A DNA stretch of 64,000 nucleotides from an uncultured Clostridia bacterium (GTDB lineage Bacteria; Bacillota; Clostridia; Oscillospirales; Ruminococcaceae), in NCBI GenBank assembly GCA_947626755.1, contig CANQTP010000005.1:1-64000 (forward strand), in the 5' to 3' direction. The position numbers were made by a program, and so were the translations under genes. The stretch's first letter is position 1. Each line of letters begins with the position of its first letter. The notes under the pieces were generated by a model, which was not told where the DNA came from, ran no database searches, and worked only from the letters and a program-made list of their open reading frames with translations. This document shows positions 1-9,900 of the stretch, piece after piece.

Positions 1-70
1 TACAAGTTTGTGGGATTTATTGATTGAGAGTAATCATTTTAGACGCACCTTTAGAAAGGTTCATCATCAG
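1..70. other. second break point in the ICE helicase, edge of an unseen insertion
   Basis: On the minus strand the helicase fragment reads normally to the end of the motif V/VI region (LHHLD then RPSD). It then leaves the family consensus, which would continue with a QREGR-like motif VI, and stops within four codons. The last 60-odd bases are AT-rich and resemble neither helicase nor other ICE genes. A short inverted repeat, ACCTTT-AG-AAAGGT, lies at about 47-60. This looks like the edge of another insertion or a rearrangement, but its identity cannot be seen from the window. Confidence 0.5.
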
Positions 71-1211
71 ACGGGCGTAACGGTGCATCAAGGTGATGCA
101 GTGCAACCATTTTCTCCTGAGCGTTCATACCCGCACCGCACTTCTGCGTTGAGCCAAGCAGCACACGAACATCACCGCTGTTCATGGCATTGAATAACTC
201 CTGCTTCTTTTCTGCGGTATCGTAATCGTGGATAAAAGCAATTTCCTTTTCGGGTACTCCCATTTCCGTAAGTTTTGTGCGAATATCATCATAGATGTTG
301 AATTTTTTAGGCGGCATATCTTCAATAGGTGACATTGCCAGCTTTTCAAGCAGATCAACGGAATTTGTTTCGGAGAATTTGCCGTTCATGTACACCGCCG
401 CTCTCGATTCAATGCTTTGTCCGTCAGCAGAGGGAACACGGAATACTGCAATATCACCCTCCAGCAATTTATCTTCAATGTCGGATGAATTTTTCTCAAT
501 GTACTTCTTTATATCGTCAAATGAGCCAATGTAGGACTTGCTGTTTTCCTTGCCTAAACCTACTTTTCTGCGGGAAAGATCATAACCGTTTTCGGAAGGT
601 CGATATATTTCAAACCTGTCCTGCCTGTCCGCCTGTTTAGGTGTGGACATATCGCAGAAGATCACCTGTGTACTTTTCTTTTCCGCTGTCCGTGTGTAAA
701 TGTCAAAAACATTATTTACGCACATATTTACTTTAGAGTTCGGATCATCGGGACAGCCGGACTGCATAAGCCTTTGGTCAAGTCCTATTTTACGTCCATC
801 GTTGGTAATAGAAAGCATATTATCATCTCTTGGATCAACACCTCCTGCTCTTATCTTTGACGCACGTTTTGAAAGTGATTTTATCAGCCGTTTCTGAATT
901 TTAGACGGTTGGGCAACAACTTCATGAACGTGTGCAAGAGGTTTTTCAAGGTCAAGAGTGTCTGCCGTTCTGATGTCTGCGGCTTCTTTGAACATTCCCA
1001 TAAGTTCGGGAAGATTGTTGAATTGTGCAAATCTCGTTTTCAATTGATACTTGCCATCGCTCTCCGGTTTCAGTTCGTAATCGGTCTTAACGGTTCCGAA
1101 ATCTGTCGCCCATTCATCAAAATGGCTTATATTACATTCTTCTAACAGCGAAGCCTGCAAGTATCTCATCATAGTATAAAGTTCCGTCATACTGTTACTT
1201 ACGGGCGTTCC
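51..1211 (-). pseudogene. C-terminal fragment of the ICE SNF2/methylase helicase
   Basis: This is the distal part of the SNF2 helicase whose front part lies at 20810-26974. Reading upstream of the first ATG (1190) the frame stays open through codons for G-T-P-V-S-N-S, which is helicase motif III, up to the 9-bp att core at 1203-1211. Visible helicase features are the PVSNS-MTELY segment, the VLLGSTQK-GAG segment (motif V region) and LHHLD. The fragment ends abnormally after RPSD, before the expected motif VI. It has no ribosome binding site of its own and lacks the ATP-binding motifs I and II, so it is unlikely to act alone. The gene was probably cut by insertion of the IME. Confidence 0.85.
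1203..1211. repeat. attachment-site core, left copy
   Basis: GGGCGTTCC, identical to 20882-20890. To its left lies helicase sequence coding V-S-N-S-M-T; to its right the sequence is unrelated IME DNA. The complement GGAACGCCC encodes part of the conserved G-T-P of helicase motif III. Confidence 0.85.
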
Positions 1212-1259
1212 GTTCTCTACACTCTATCTATTACTCTAAGTGCCGATTTTGCGTTATTT

Positions 1260-1304
1260 AACAACATGGAACTATCTGAAAATTTCAGATAGTTCCATGT
1301 TGTT
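1260..1304. terminator. perfect 22-bp inverted repeat just inside the IME left end
   Basis: The arms are perfect complements of 22 bp around a single base; the left arm begins AACAACATGGAAC and the right arm ends GTTCCATGTTGTT. It lies 48 bp inside the left att core and between the leftward CHC2 remnant and the helicase fragment. Such a long perfect hairpin could be a bidirectional terminator insulating the host gene, or a recombinase accessory site. There is no strong T-tract, so the role is uncertain. Confidence 0.5.
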
Positions 1305-1379
1305 TGTATTTATTATCAAAAAATGCTTTTTTAATCAAGCTTTAGAACAGAAAACCAATTAAATCTTTCAATTATAAGA

Positions 1380-1609
1380 TTACATAAGCACTTTTTGTCC
1401 CCCATACTGTGAGATACCAAACAGCTTTGCAGCGAAACCTGTACAGTCAACCGTTGCCCCGCAGCCGAAGCAGTAAAAATAAGGCTCGGCGTTTTTTCAT
1501 TATGAAACGGGCAGCAAGCCATTCCACTGCGGTCGGTCTGCAAGCCATAAAATCTTGCTGCTTCCTGCATTGATACTCGTTCTTTTATCTCCTCAAAAAC
1601 GTTATACAT
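1380..1609 (-). pseudogene. CHC2-type DnaG-like zinc-finger protein, frameshifted and truncated
   Basis: The N-terminus (FEEIKERVSMQEAARFYG, then CCPFHNEKTPSL) is the CHC2 zinc-binding fold of DnaG-type primases common on mobile elements. After the SL codons the annotated frame loses homology, but the neighbouring frame continues with FYCFGCGATVDCTGF and AAKLFGISQYG, giving the second CxxC of the zinc site. One base is missing in a T run near 1498-1504. That second frame stops at 1380 after about 75 codons, so no primase catalytic domain follows. Start ATG 1609 has a modest upstream GGGAG. It is either a relic or, if the missing base is a sequencing error, a small stand-alone CHC2 protein. 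Confidence 0.75.
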
Positions 1610-2035
1610 AACACGCTCCCTTCATTTTTTACTGAAAGGGCGATTAGCGAAGCGAGAAGCCAACGGCGAAGATGACTTCCTTTTATTTTGCCCTTCATAT
1701 ATAAGGACATTTTTTCGCCAAAATTCCCGCTTTTTTGAAAATTAACTTTATTTTTGGTGAATGTTACAAATTTTTATATGCTTGTTGGTTATATATGTGC
1801 AAAAATAAAAATGCCCCTACATAAGTAAGGACATTTTTTATGTGGGTTTCCCATAGCTTTTGAAAGTTTTTGTAAAGTTAGAGTCTGTTTAGTATCTACA
1901 GATGCGTAGATTTCACTGTCATATTTTTGTCAGTTCGTCAGATTGTGCCCCAAAATATGCAAGCAAGATATGTGTGTACATATACTAAACAGACTATTAC
2001 TAATCTAGCAATTACCTAAGTATACATCCATGAAA
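1610..2035. other. AT-rich intergenic region with a MITE-like inverted repeat
   Basis: No convincing coding sequence was seen. It contains two related stretches ending in AAGGACATTTTTT (around 1702 and 1830) and the 14-bp inverted repeat pair listed separately at 1882-1995. Confidence 0.5.
1882..1995. repeat. 114-bp MITE-like unit with 14-bp terminal inverted repeats
   Basis: AGTCTGTTTAGTAT at 1882-1895 is perfectly complementary to ATACTAAACAGACT at 1982-1995. The interior is non-coding. Size and terminal repeats suggest a non-autonomous insertion sequence derivative. No clear target-site duplication is visible, so a long-range hairpin is an alternative. Confidence 0.5.
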
Positions 2036-2344
2036 CTATAGATTAATTCCATCTGAAAACATAAAAAACCAAGTTACGAGCCAAATTGCATAAAGAATAA
2101 AAAAAGCAATCAACTGCACAATAATGCTCAAAACCTTCTTTATTTTTGAGGTATTTAATTTACATATTGCCATTACGGTAAAAAAAATCAAACATACTAT
2201 AGTAATTATAATATTTACCAAATAGGTCCTATTAAATATTATGCCTAATATTGTAATTTTAGTATTGTCTAAAAATGGCCATGTACAGGCATTAATAAAG
2301 AATATAAATGATATAATTTCATACTTTTTAAATTCCTTATTCAT
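2036..2344 (-). CDS. small hypothetical membrane protein
   Basis: A 102-residue protein of unknown function with three hydrophobic segments, roughly residues 9-27, 38-60 and 72-97, so probably an integral membrane protein. The start at 2344 is supported by GGGAGGAA about five bases upstream. It is the last gene of the leftward cargo series, 31 bases after the lipase gene stop, and is probably co-transcribed with it. Its position behind a secreted enzyme would fit an immunity, export or accessory role, but nothing in the sequence shows one. No family was recognised. Confidence 0.65.
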   Translation of the reverse strand: MNKEFKKYEIISFIFFINACTWPFLDNTKITILGIIFNRTYLVNIIITIVCLIFFTVMAICKLNTSKIKKVLSIIVQLIAFFILYAIWLVTWFFMFSDGINL

Positions 2345-2375
2345 AGTGTTCCTCCCTGTAGGTCTTTTTGGATTG

Positions 2376-5300
2376 CTATAGTTCAGTTGAAATAAGATAA
2401 TATGAGATTGTTAAATGAGGATCACGCATACCACCAAATCCAGTAAAATGAAATTTTGAATCAATCCCTGAATGAATAAATTCCCATTTAGCGTTTTCGT
2501 ATTTTTTTGCAACATCACAGCCAAAATAACCATGTATTTTCCCACCTCTGTCTTTGGGCACAGTAATATAAACCAAATCCATCATTAAAAAAGCAGGAGA
2601 TTGCTGTATAATCGCTTTATGCTCAGTATGATCAAATATACTAGTAGGCTTATCGTCAATCTTTATTATGCAATATTGAGCCATACGTTCTCCATACATT
2701 TTTTTAAATTCCTCAATGGCAGTCTGATCATCAATATAATTCAGAATATTAAATGATATGCACTCATTGTCACTGCCAGTAAAAGTGTATAAAGCATTAC
2801 GTGATAAGTCACCTGATGTGTCTATAATCTTTCCAAATGCATTTAACGTATCGTTAAAATTACCATTTGAGTTATAATCAGGAACTCCTGATAGCCTTTG
2901 CCACTTTGCTTCACAATTATCCCTTATACTATAGGGTTTAATAACTCCATATTTCGTAAATCCCCAAGAATTGTACTCAACAGAATTTAAACCATATGAT
3001 TCCCCTAAAGGCAAATATGGTATTAAATCATCAGAATTAACAATATTAAAGATTGATTTATACTCTGGTAGATAAGCCTCATCTGATGTTGTATTATTAG
3101 GCGCAGCAAAAGTATATCCAAAAACTTTGTTGTTATTGTATTCAGATTTATCCACCAAATCCTTTGCAATCAAATTTGCAATAGCAGCACCACGAGAATG
3201 TCCTGTTACATAAAATGAAACATCAGAACTTTTATCAATAAATCCACTATTCATATATTTTTCGATTTCATTTAATGCTCTATTAGCAGTCACATCAAAT
3301 CCCTTATGATTTTCTTTATTTTTCCACATGATATGCTGTCCAGTAGCGTTGTAATAATCGTCGGTATCTGCTCCAACATCAAAGTTACTTGACCATTCCT
3401 CAATTGTTCCGTTTGTGCCGCGAACAATTATTACCACTACTTCTCTTGTTTCTGAATCTTTTTCTACTTTATGATGTCCAATAACAAATTCCGTAATATC
3501 ATCATCATAAACAATAATATTATCGTTTGTTTCGGATTCTTCAGAATACATAGCATTAGGATTATAAATAACAATATCTTTAACATCTTGTAATCCAAAT
3601 AATAATGGCATATTTAAAGTTGAATCTCCTTTATCTGGCAAACCATCAACCCGTATATATCTATTAACATATACGTCATGTGATAATAAACTTGCAAATG
3701 TGGACAAATCCTTATTATATTCGGTTTCATCTTTAAAAAACAAACTATAGTCAACCTTGAAATCAACTTTTGTATCATTGATACCGTAATCAGAATCCAC
3801 AAGATTTCCAGTAAACATATTATTTAGCTTTTCAGGGTCTCCATTATCATTTATACCATCATAATCTCCATCTTTTTTAGTCGGATCAGAGTTAATAGGT
3901 AAAATATGACAATCAAGCAGTGATTTAATTTTTTTAGGCTTATTAATATTTTCGCCTGTAGCTTCACAATAACGTTCTAAACCGCGTTCTACGTAGAATA
4001 ACTCTTTGCCTACACTTTTAACTATTTTTTCATACGTTAATAATTGTATTTTATTTTCATTACTATTGTCAACAAGAAACTTACCCTTGTTATTTTTAAA
4101 CATTATCTCCTGATAATCAGCAAGACCATCGTTATCAGTATCCATAAGAGGATTATTAGGATTAAGCGGCTCATTTTTAATATACCACTTGTAATTTTGT
4201 GTTAACGTATCTTTCAGTACAACAGTTTTATATCCCGTACCAATGATAGCCTTATAGCCATTATTTACTTCGGGAACAGAACCATAAATAACTTCTAAAG
4301 CTTTATCGAAAAATTCATAATCTGAAATAATTTCTCCACCTGTGTTATCGCATAACTCTGGTATATAATTAAACTCATTCGTGTCTTTTTTTCTATTATC
4401 ATTATAATTAGAAACGACGCTTATCGTAATATTTGAGGGCATTCCCTCTCCGGCTTCCTTATATTTTGCTTCGTCAAAAGTATATTCAGAATTCTCTTTC
4501 TCCAACACATAGAAGAAATATGTTTCTTTATCTTGCGGCATATGCCCCAACACATACGACAATCCAGGATATACGTTGCACGAATCATATCCAAGCTCAT
4601 ACCAATTATAATCAATTTGTTCAATCTGTTCTAATGCATCACATATAGATTCATAATCTGTAAAATACTCACTGTTTTGTATTTCTATTACTTCATAGCC
4701 GTTCTTGTCCTCTACAGGCAAAAGTCGAACAAAGCGCACCCTCACGCCGGATGATACATTAAAAATGGTATCGCACATTTCAAGAATATTCCGCTTAATT
4801 TTCGCAAACTCAGAATGATCTTTTATTCTTGAATCAACCAGAAAAGTCACATCAAAGCTATTTTTATATTTATTAAAAGCAACATACTTAGACGAATTGA
4901 GCTTTACTCTGTTAACATTATAACTTAAAAATGTAGCATTGTCAAGAACATTTTCAGGCACAGCTTCGCTTTCCTCAGACACCGCCTCAACATCAACCTC
5001 TGACTCGGTACTGTCATTAAGCTGCTTATCAAGATTATCGAGGAATATTTCCATATCTACCAGACAGTATGTACCCACCCTGTCGGTCGTGGTATACACG
5101 GTATTTGTTCCTTCGTCGTGGAAAGTTTCAACAGGCAGCAGCATATTAACGTCCTCAAATAACATGAAGACGTTAAGACGCTTAATTCCCTTAAATTCGT
5201 CGCTTTCGTCAGTATATGTACCCAAAGTATTATTTATGACAGAATTATCAAGTTCAAATTTTACGGTAACTTCCTCAACTGCCAGTCCGTCAGTATAAAC

Positions 5301-6920
5301 AAATTCGGGAGCAATACCTATAATTGCAGAATTTTCAATAGCGTTTGAGTAACCGCTCTCACGGGCATAAACGTTGTTCTCGGCAACGCCCGCCGATTTC
5401 ATTTCAAGCGAAACCTTAAACGGCGTTTCTTCGTCGTCATTGACTGCGGAAAGTACCTCCGAGTCGGAAGAAACTACCTGTATAAACGTACGCTCTCCGT
5501 CGGGAGTACCGTCTGTAGCAGCGCTGTTCGGATTAAGTCCGAGTGCAATTTCATCACCGTCCGAAATACCGTCTCCGTCAGTATCATATTTAAGAGGGTC
5601 AGTTCCGTGAATATTCACTTCTGCGCCATCGTTCAAACCGTCGCCGTCCGTATCGGCATTATTGGGGTCTGTTCCTAACTCACATTCTTTAGCATTTGTA
5701 AGTCCGTCACTGTCCAAATCCTCGTCGCCGTCATTTATGCCATTATCATCGCTGTCGGCTTTAAGCGGGTCTGTGCCGAGATACAATACCTCGTATCCGT
5801 CGGAAAGTCCGTCGCCGTCCGTATCTGCTTTGTTCTTATCTGTACCGAGAATATCCTCGTAATAATCGGGAAGTCCGTCCTCGTCGGTATCAAGCTCATA
5901 ATCTATATCCTCGGCATTTTCCGTAACGGTTACAATATTGCTCTCAACAATGCTTCCGCCGATATTTTGACAAATTTTTATATAGGCAACGCCAAAGCCG
6001 CCGTTTATCGCATATTCATAAGAAGCAACATTTTCAACCGCCGCGGCAATTTCAAAATTAACGCCGTCAAGTGAAGTCATAACTTCAAATATGCCTGTGG
6101 AATCAGTAGAGTTCCATGCAATATTTATTTTTTTATTTTCGGGATCATAAGCCGCATCTGCGATAATTTTTGCTTCTTCGGTTATTGTATTTTCGTCAAT
6201 TCGTACAGACGTCAGTACAAAATTATTTGCAGAAGCTTCTGTGTCTGCTTGTTTTTTCGCCGTAAATCCAAATGATGACGAGGAATTGGGCATAATGGGG
6301 TTAGTCCACATTTCGCTTGCAATAGTATAGCTGTTCTCCGTATTTTCAATTATACGTCCGCCCCAATAATTATCAATAACAAAATTTGTATCAAATTTTA
6401 AAGTCCAGGCCTCTAAAGGCTCGCTGCCGGTATTCGTTACGATAACAGCGCCCTGAAAACCGTCGCCCCAATCGTCATATATATCAAACTGCACCTCGTA
6501 GCCTTCGGTAACGTCAGCTCTTTTGGACACGATTTCAAATTTTTCAGGCAAGACAAAATTTTCACCCGATAAAGTATATCCGAACGAAACAGACTGACCG
6601 GGCGCAATCTCATAATTGTAGCCTGCGTTTTTAATTATATTTTCTTTCGGCGAAACAGCGTTCCATAAACCGTTTACCTCACCGCCCGCATGATATGCAA
6701 GCGCCCAGTTGAGAATAGATTCCGTTCCCGTATTTTGAATGGTAACTTGTATGCTTTGATTGCCCTCCCATTCGTTCAAAACGGCATATTCAACCGTATA
6801 GCTGTCATAATTATATGTATGCGTTCCTATTTCAGCAAATACTTCAAACGGTACAACAGCGGTCATATTAAACATAAGTATTATCGCTAAAAACAGCGAA
6901 CACAGCTTTTTGTTTTTCAT
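2376..6920 (-). CDS. large secreted lipase (class 3) with CBM2-like domains and calcium-binding repeats
   Basis: A 1514-residue exported protein. Residues 1-30 are a signal peptide (K-rich start, hydrophobic core, cut near VFAEIG). Two CBM2-like beta-sandwich modules follow, about 35-130 and 140-235, with the spaced tryptophans and NTG motifs typical of that family. Then an Ig/FN3-like segment (about 255-335) and five or so thrombospondin type 3-like calcium repeats (DTDGDGLSDG, DTDGDGISDG; about 345-475). The middle contains a possible von Willebrand A-like strand (FDVTFLVDS). The C-terminal third is an alpha/beta-hydrolase of the lipase-3 type with nucleophile motif GHSRG. It probably binds a polysaccharide or cell wall and hydrolyses an ester; the substrate is unknown. 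It is cargo on the IME. No cell-wall anchor motif was seen. Confidence 0.85.
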   Translation of the reverse strand: MKNKKLCSLFLAIILMFNMTAVVPFEVFAEIGTHTYNYDSYTVEYAVLNEWEGNQSIQVTIQNTGTESILNWALAYHAGGEVNGLWNAVSPKENIIKNAGYNYEIAPGQSVSFGYTLSGENFVLPEKFEIVSKRADVTEGYEVQFDIYDDWGDGFQGAVIVTNTGSEPLEAWTLKFDTNFVIDNYWGGRIIENTENSYTIASEMWTNPIMPNSSSSFGFTAKKQADTEASANNFVLTSVRIDENTITEEAKIIADAAYDPENKKINIAWNSTDSTGIFEVMTSLDGVNFEIAAAVENVASYEYAINGGFGVAYIKICQNIGGSIVESNIVTVTENAEDIDYELDTDEDGLPDYYEDILGTDKNKADTDGDGLSDGYEVLYLGTDPLKADSDDNGINDGDEDLDSDGLTNAKECELGTDPNNADTDGDGLNDGAEVNIHGTDPLKYDTDGDGISDGDEIALGLNPNSAATDGTPDGERTFIQVVSSDSEVLSAVNDDEETPFKVSLEMKSAGVAENNVYARESGYSNAIENSAIIGIAPEFVYTDGLAVEEVTVKFELDNSVINNTLGTYTDESDEFKGIKRLNVFMLFEDVNMLLPVETFHDEGTNTVYTTTDRVGTYCLVDMEIFLDNLDKQLNDSTESEVDVEAVSEESEAVPENVLDNATFLSYNVNRVKLNSSKYVAFNKYKNSFDVTFLVDSRIKDHSEFAKIKRNILEMCDTIFNVSSGVRVRFVRLLPVEDKNGYEVIEIQNSEYFTDYESICDALEQIEQIDYNWYELGYDSCNVYPGLSYVLGHMPQDKETYFFYVLEKENSEYTFDEAKYKEAGEGMPSNITISVVSNYNDNRKKDTNEFNYIPELCDNTGGEIISDYEFFDKALEVIYGSVPEVNNGYKAIIGTGYKTVVLKDTLTQNYKWYIKNEPLNPNNPLMDTDNDGLADYQEIMFKNNKGKFLVDNSNENKIQLLTYEKIVKSVGKELFYVERGLERYCEATGENINKPKKIKSLLDCHILPINSDPTKKDGDYDGINDNGDPEKLNNMFTGNLVDSDYGINDTKVDFKVDYSLFFKDETEYNKDLSTFASLLSHDVYVNRYIRVDGLPDKGDSTLNMPLLFGLQDVKDIVIYNPNAMYSEESETNDNIIVYDDDITEFVIGHHKVEKDSETREVVVIIVRGTNGTIEEWSSNFDVGADTDDYYNATGQHIMWKNKENHKGFDVTANRALNEIEKYMNSGFIDKSSDVSFYVTGHSRGAAIANLIAKDLVDKSEYNNNKVFGYTFAAPNNTTSDEAYLPEYKSIFNIVNSDDLIPYLPLGESYGLNSVEYNSWGFTKYGVIKPYSIRDNCEAKWQRLSGVPDYNSNGNFNDTLNAFGKIIDTSGDLSRNALYTFTGSDNECISFNILNYIDDQTAIEEFKKMYGERMAQYCIIKIDDKPTSIFDHTEHKAIIQQSPAFLMMDLVYITVPKDRGGKIHGYFGCDVAKKYENAKWEFIHSGIDSKFHFTGFGGMRDPHLTISYYLISTEL

Positions 6921-6987
6921 AAAATCTTCCTTTCGATAAATATATTTAAATATTATTTTTTATTCTCCTGCAATCGACATTATATAC

Positions 6988-9900
6988 TTATTTCCATTCC
7001 TTGGATACAGAGTACATTCCTGTAAGAGTATCTCCATTTTCCAAGGTATAGCTTGACACATCATTTCCACTGCTGTCTTCCCAATCTTTTACATTGATTG
7101 GATCAAATGCAGAATAATATTTTTCCGCAAGCTCATATTGAGGTTTACCGTCATTCCATGGTATTGTAATCGTTGTACCATTACTGTAATACAAAATCAT
7201 ATCAGTAATTTCACCAACTTCTACTTCTCCCTCAAAATTTGCGAGAACATTGTATAACGGTCTTCCGCTGTTGTTTGTCAGAACAAATTTCATAGACCAA
7301 TAATTATCATATTCACTCGCAGTAACTTTAAGCGAAATACCCTCGCTGTCGTGAACAACTATCGGTGCGCCGTCATTTATGAAATCAACAGTTACAGGCT
7401 CGCCAAACGGCATTAATGATGCAGTAAACTTTGCCTTAACATCCGTATATTCGCCGGGCTTATCACCACGCAGAATCCAAGACGCAGACTCACTTTGACC
7501 ACCACTTATAATGCCCATATTTTTGCTTTCCCACTCTCCGATAAGAGTATCTGCAAGAGATAATCCATCAGGAAGGAAAATTTCTGCTTTTGAGTTATCA
7601 AGATAAAATTCGTTTCCAGCCTCGTTTGTTATTGTCAATTCAACCTCGAAAAACTCTTTAAGCCAAGAAATATTGGTAGTTACTGAGAATATTGCTATCA
7701 TTTGAGGCGCTTTTTGACTTGAAACGCTGCCGCCGCTTGAGCCACCCGGGTATCTGTGAGAAGAACCTCCGCCTGAGCCGCCGCCAATTGGTTTCGCGGT
7801 AACTTTTGTTCTCTTATCTTCATATACAAATTCTGCAAAATCATCTCCGAAAAATTCGCCGTCACTGTTAACCGTAAATTCAATCTTACCGTTTCCTTTA
7901 ACATCAGCAGTATAACTATAAACTACCTGATTAGCAGGGTCATTTATGTCTATACCAAGAGCGATAATTTCATCAAGTTCAAGCGTTTCAACTTTCCACT
8001 CTCCCTTTATAAATTGATCGCTGCTAAGCGTTACTGATACATTTTTTTGCTTTTCGTTATCTACCTGCACCGAAACAGGAGTATACCCGTTTTTATAAAA
8101 ATATAAGGTATATGTTCCTTTAGGAGCAATAAGTTCAAATTCTCCGCTTGAATTTGTTGAATAATCAGTATTTTCAGAGTTTGGCAATTCGCAATAAATC
8201 ATAACATTGCCCAAACGTGAACCGCCGGAAACTGTTGTAATCTCAACCTTTGAATATTCATCATCATAAACAGTTGCTTTAATGGAGGCAATGTCGGAAT
8301 TTCCTGCACTGTCCTTGACAGTAAGCTTGACATCATATTCTCCTGCCTTGCTGTAAACATGCTTAGGAGAAACCCCTTCAGCCGTTGTTCCGTCACCGAA
8401 ATCCCATTCATAAGAGGCAACATAGTGATTATCATAGGATTGACTTCCGTCAAATGCAAAACTTTCTCCTGCTATTGCAAATAAATCATGACCCGCATTT
8501 GCAACGGGAGCAAAGCTGTCCTCATATGTAGGAGAAACAGTAACTTCATTGCTGTCAACATAATTATCTCTATCGTCCCACGCCCTAACCTTATAATAGT
8601 ATTTTTGTCCTGCCGTCACACTATAATCGGTAAAATTTGTTTCAGTAACCGACGCAACAGCATAATAATCCGAATCCGGCGAACTCTTTCGATAAACATA
8701 ATAATCTACAAGCCTGTCCGTATTCGTCATATCCCAGTTAAGATTTACAGACCAACCTGCACCCTCTGCTGAAAGAACAGGTGCAGAAAGTCCGCAGCCT
8801 TTATAATCATAGGTTACTGTATATTTATCGCTGATATTTCCGACTGAATCAACAGCCACAGCACCTATTTCATATAAGCCATCTTCAAAATTACTTGTAT
8901 CAAGGTCAAAGCTTACAACATCCGCATATTTGTTAAGTTCTGTTTTAAAAATTTCTGTTTCTTCCGTATTGCCCAATTTCTTTAAGGTTACTGCAATGCT
9001 GCCAAGCTTATAATTATCACGGCAGGATATACTTACAGCTGCATTTTTACCGATTTTAGCATTATTTGCAGGAGAAATGCTTAGTACTTCGGGTTTAACG
9101 TTATCATCATATATACCGCCGATTACAGTTTCGGAGTATTCACTCTCATTTCCGTTTTGGTCAACAGATGTTACACAATAACTGTATTTAACGTCTAATT
9201 CAATATTCTTGTCAAAATAGTTTATATATTTGCATTTATCTTTTATAAGTGCAAAATCAGAATCATCTGTTTTACGATAAACCTTAAAATATGCTGTATC
9301 ATCGTCATCCGGTGCTGTCCACCGAATCTCAATCTGTGAATTTGCTTGATTCAGCGTTACATTTGCAGGAACACCGGGTGCTGAACTGTCAAAGTTATAC
9401 TGTACAGCAGATGATGCCTCGCCTGTTATTCCTCTGGAATTTATTGCATATGCACGCACATATACAAGACCATCACTGTTCGGAATAAGGGTATATTCTG
9501 CTGAGGTGCTTGCTCCACCGTTTGTTTCAATCTCGGCAGCGTTCTCCCAATTCTTTTTATCGGAAGAAGTCTGAATTACGATTGTTTTCACGGAACGATT
9601 ATCTCTTGCGGCAACCTTTAAGGTTACCTCCACCGAATAATTTCCGCTTGCAGGTGAAATTGAAACAATAACAGGCTGTGTTAAATCTGCTTTGGTATTT
9701 ACTATTACCGTATCGCTTGCGGCTTTATTTCCCGCGTTGTCGTATGCAATTACATAATACACATACTCTGCTCCGTCCTCAAGAGAATTGTCCTCGTAAG
9801 TTTTTGAGGTCGTTGCATTAACAAGCTCGTTATTTCTGTATATTTCATAAGAAGTCACACCAACGTTATCGGAACACTCCCAGCTTAAAACCGCCGAGGT

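Noticed and set aside
1-60. Possible group II intron 5' end (GTGCG on the minus strand) at the left edge
   Set aside because: The GTGCG lies about 20 bases beyond the point where helicase homology stops, so it does not match an intron-exon border; too little sequence is visible.
4939-5862. Long plus-strand open frames opposite the lipase gene
   Set aside because: They are low-complexity Ser/Pro-rich shadows of the calcium-repeat coding strand and have no ribosome binding sites.
8488-8772. Plus-strand frame opposite the FN3/PKD protein
   Set aside because: No ribosome binding site and no protein-like features; the minus-strand gene explains the region.
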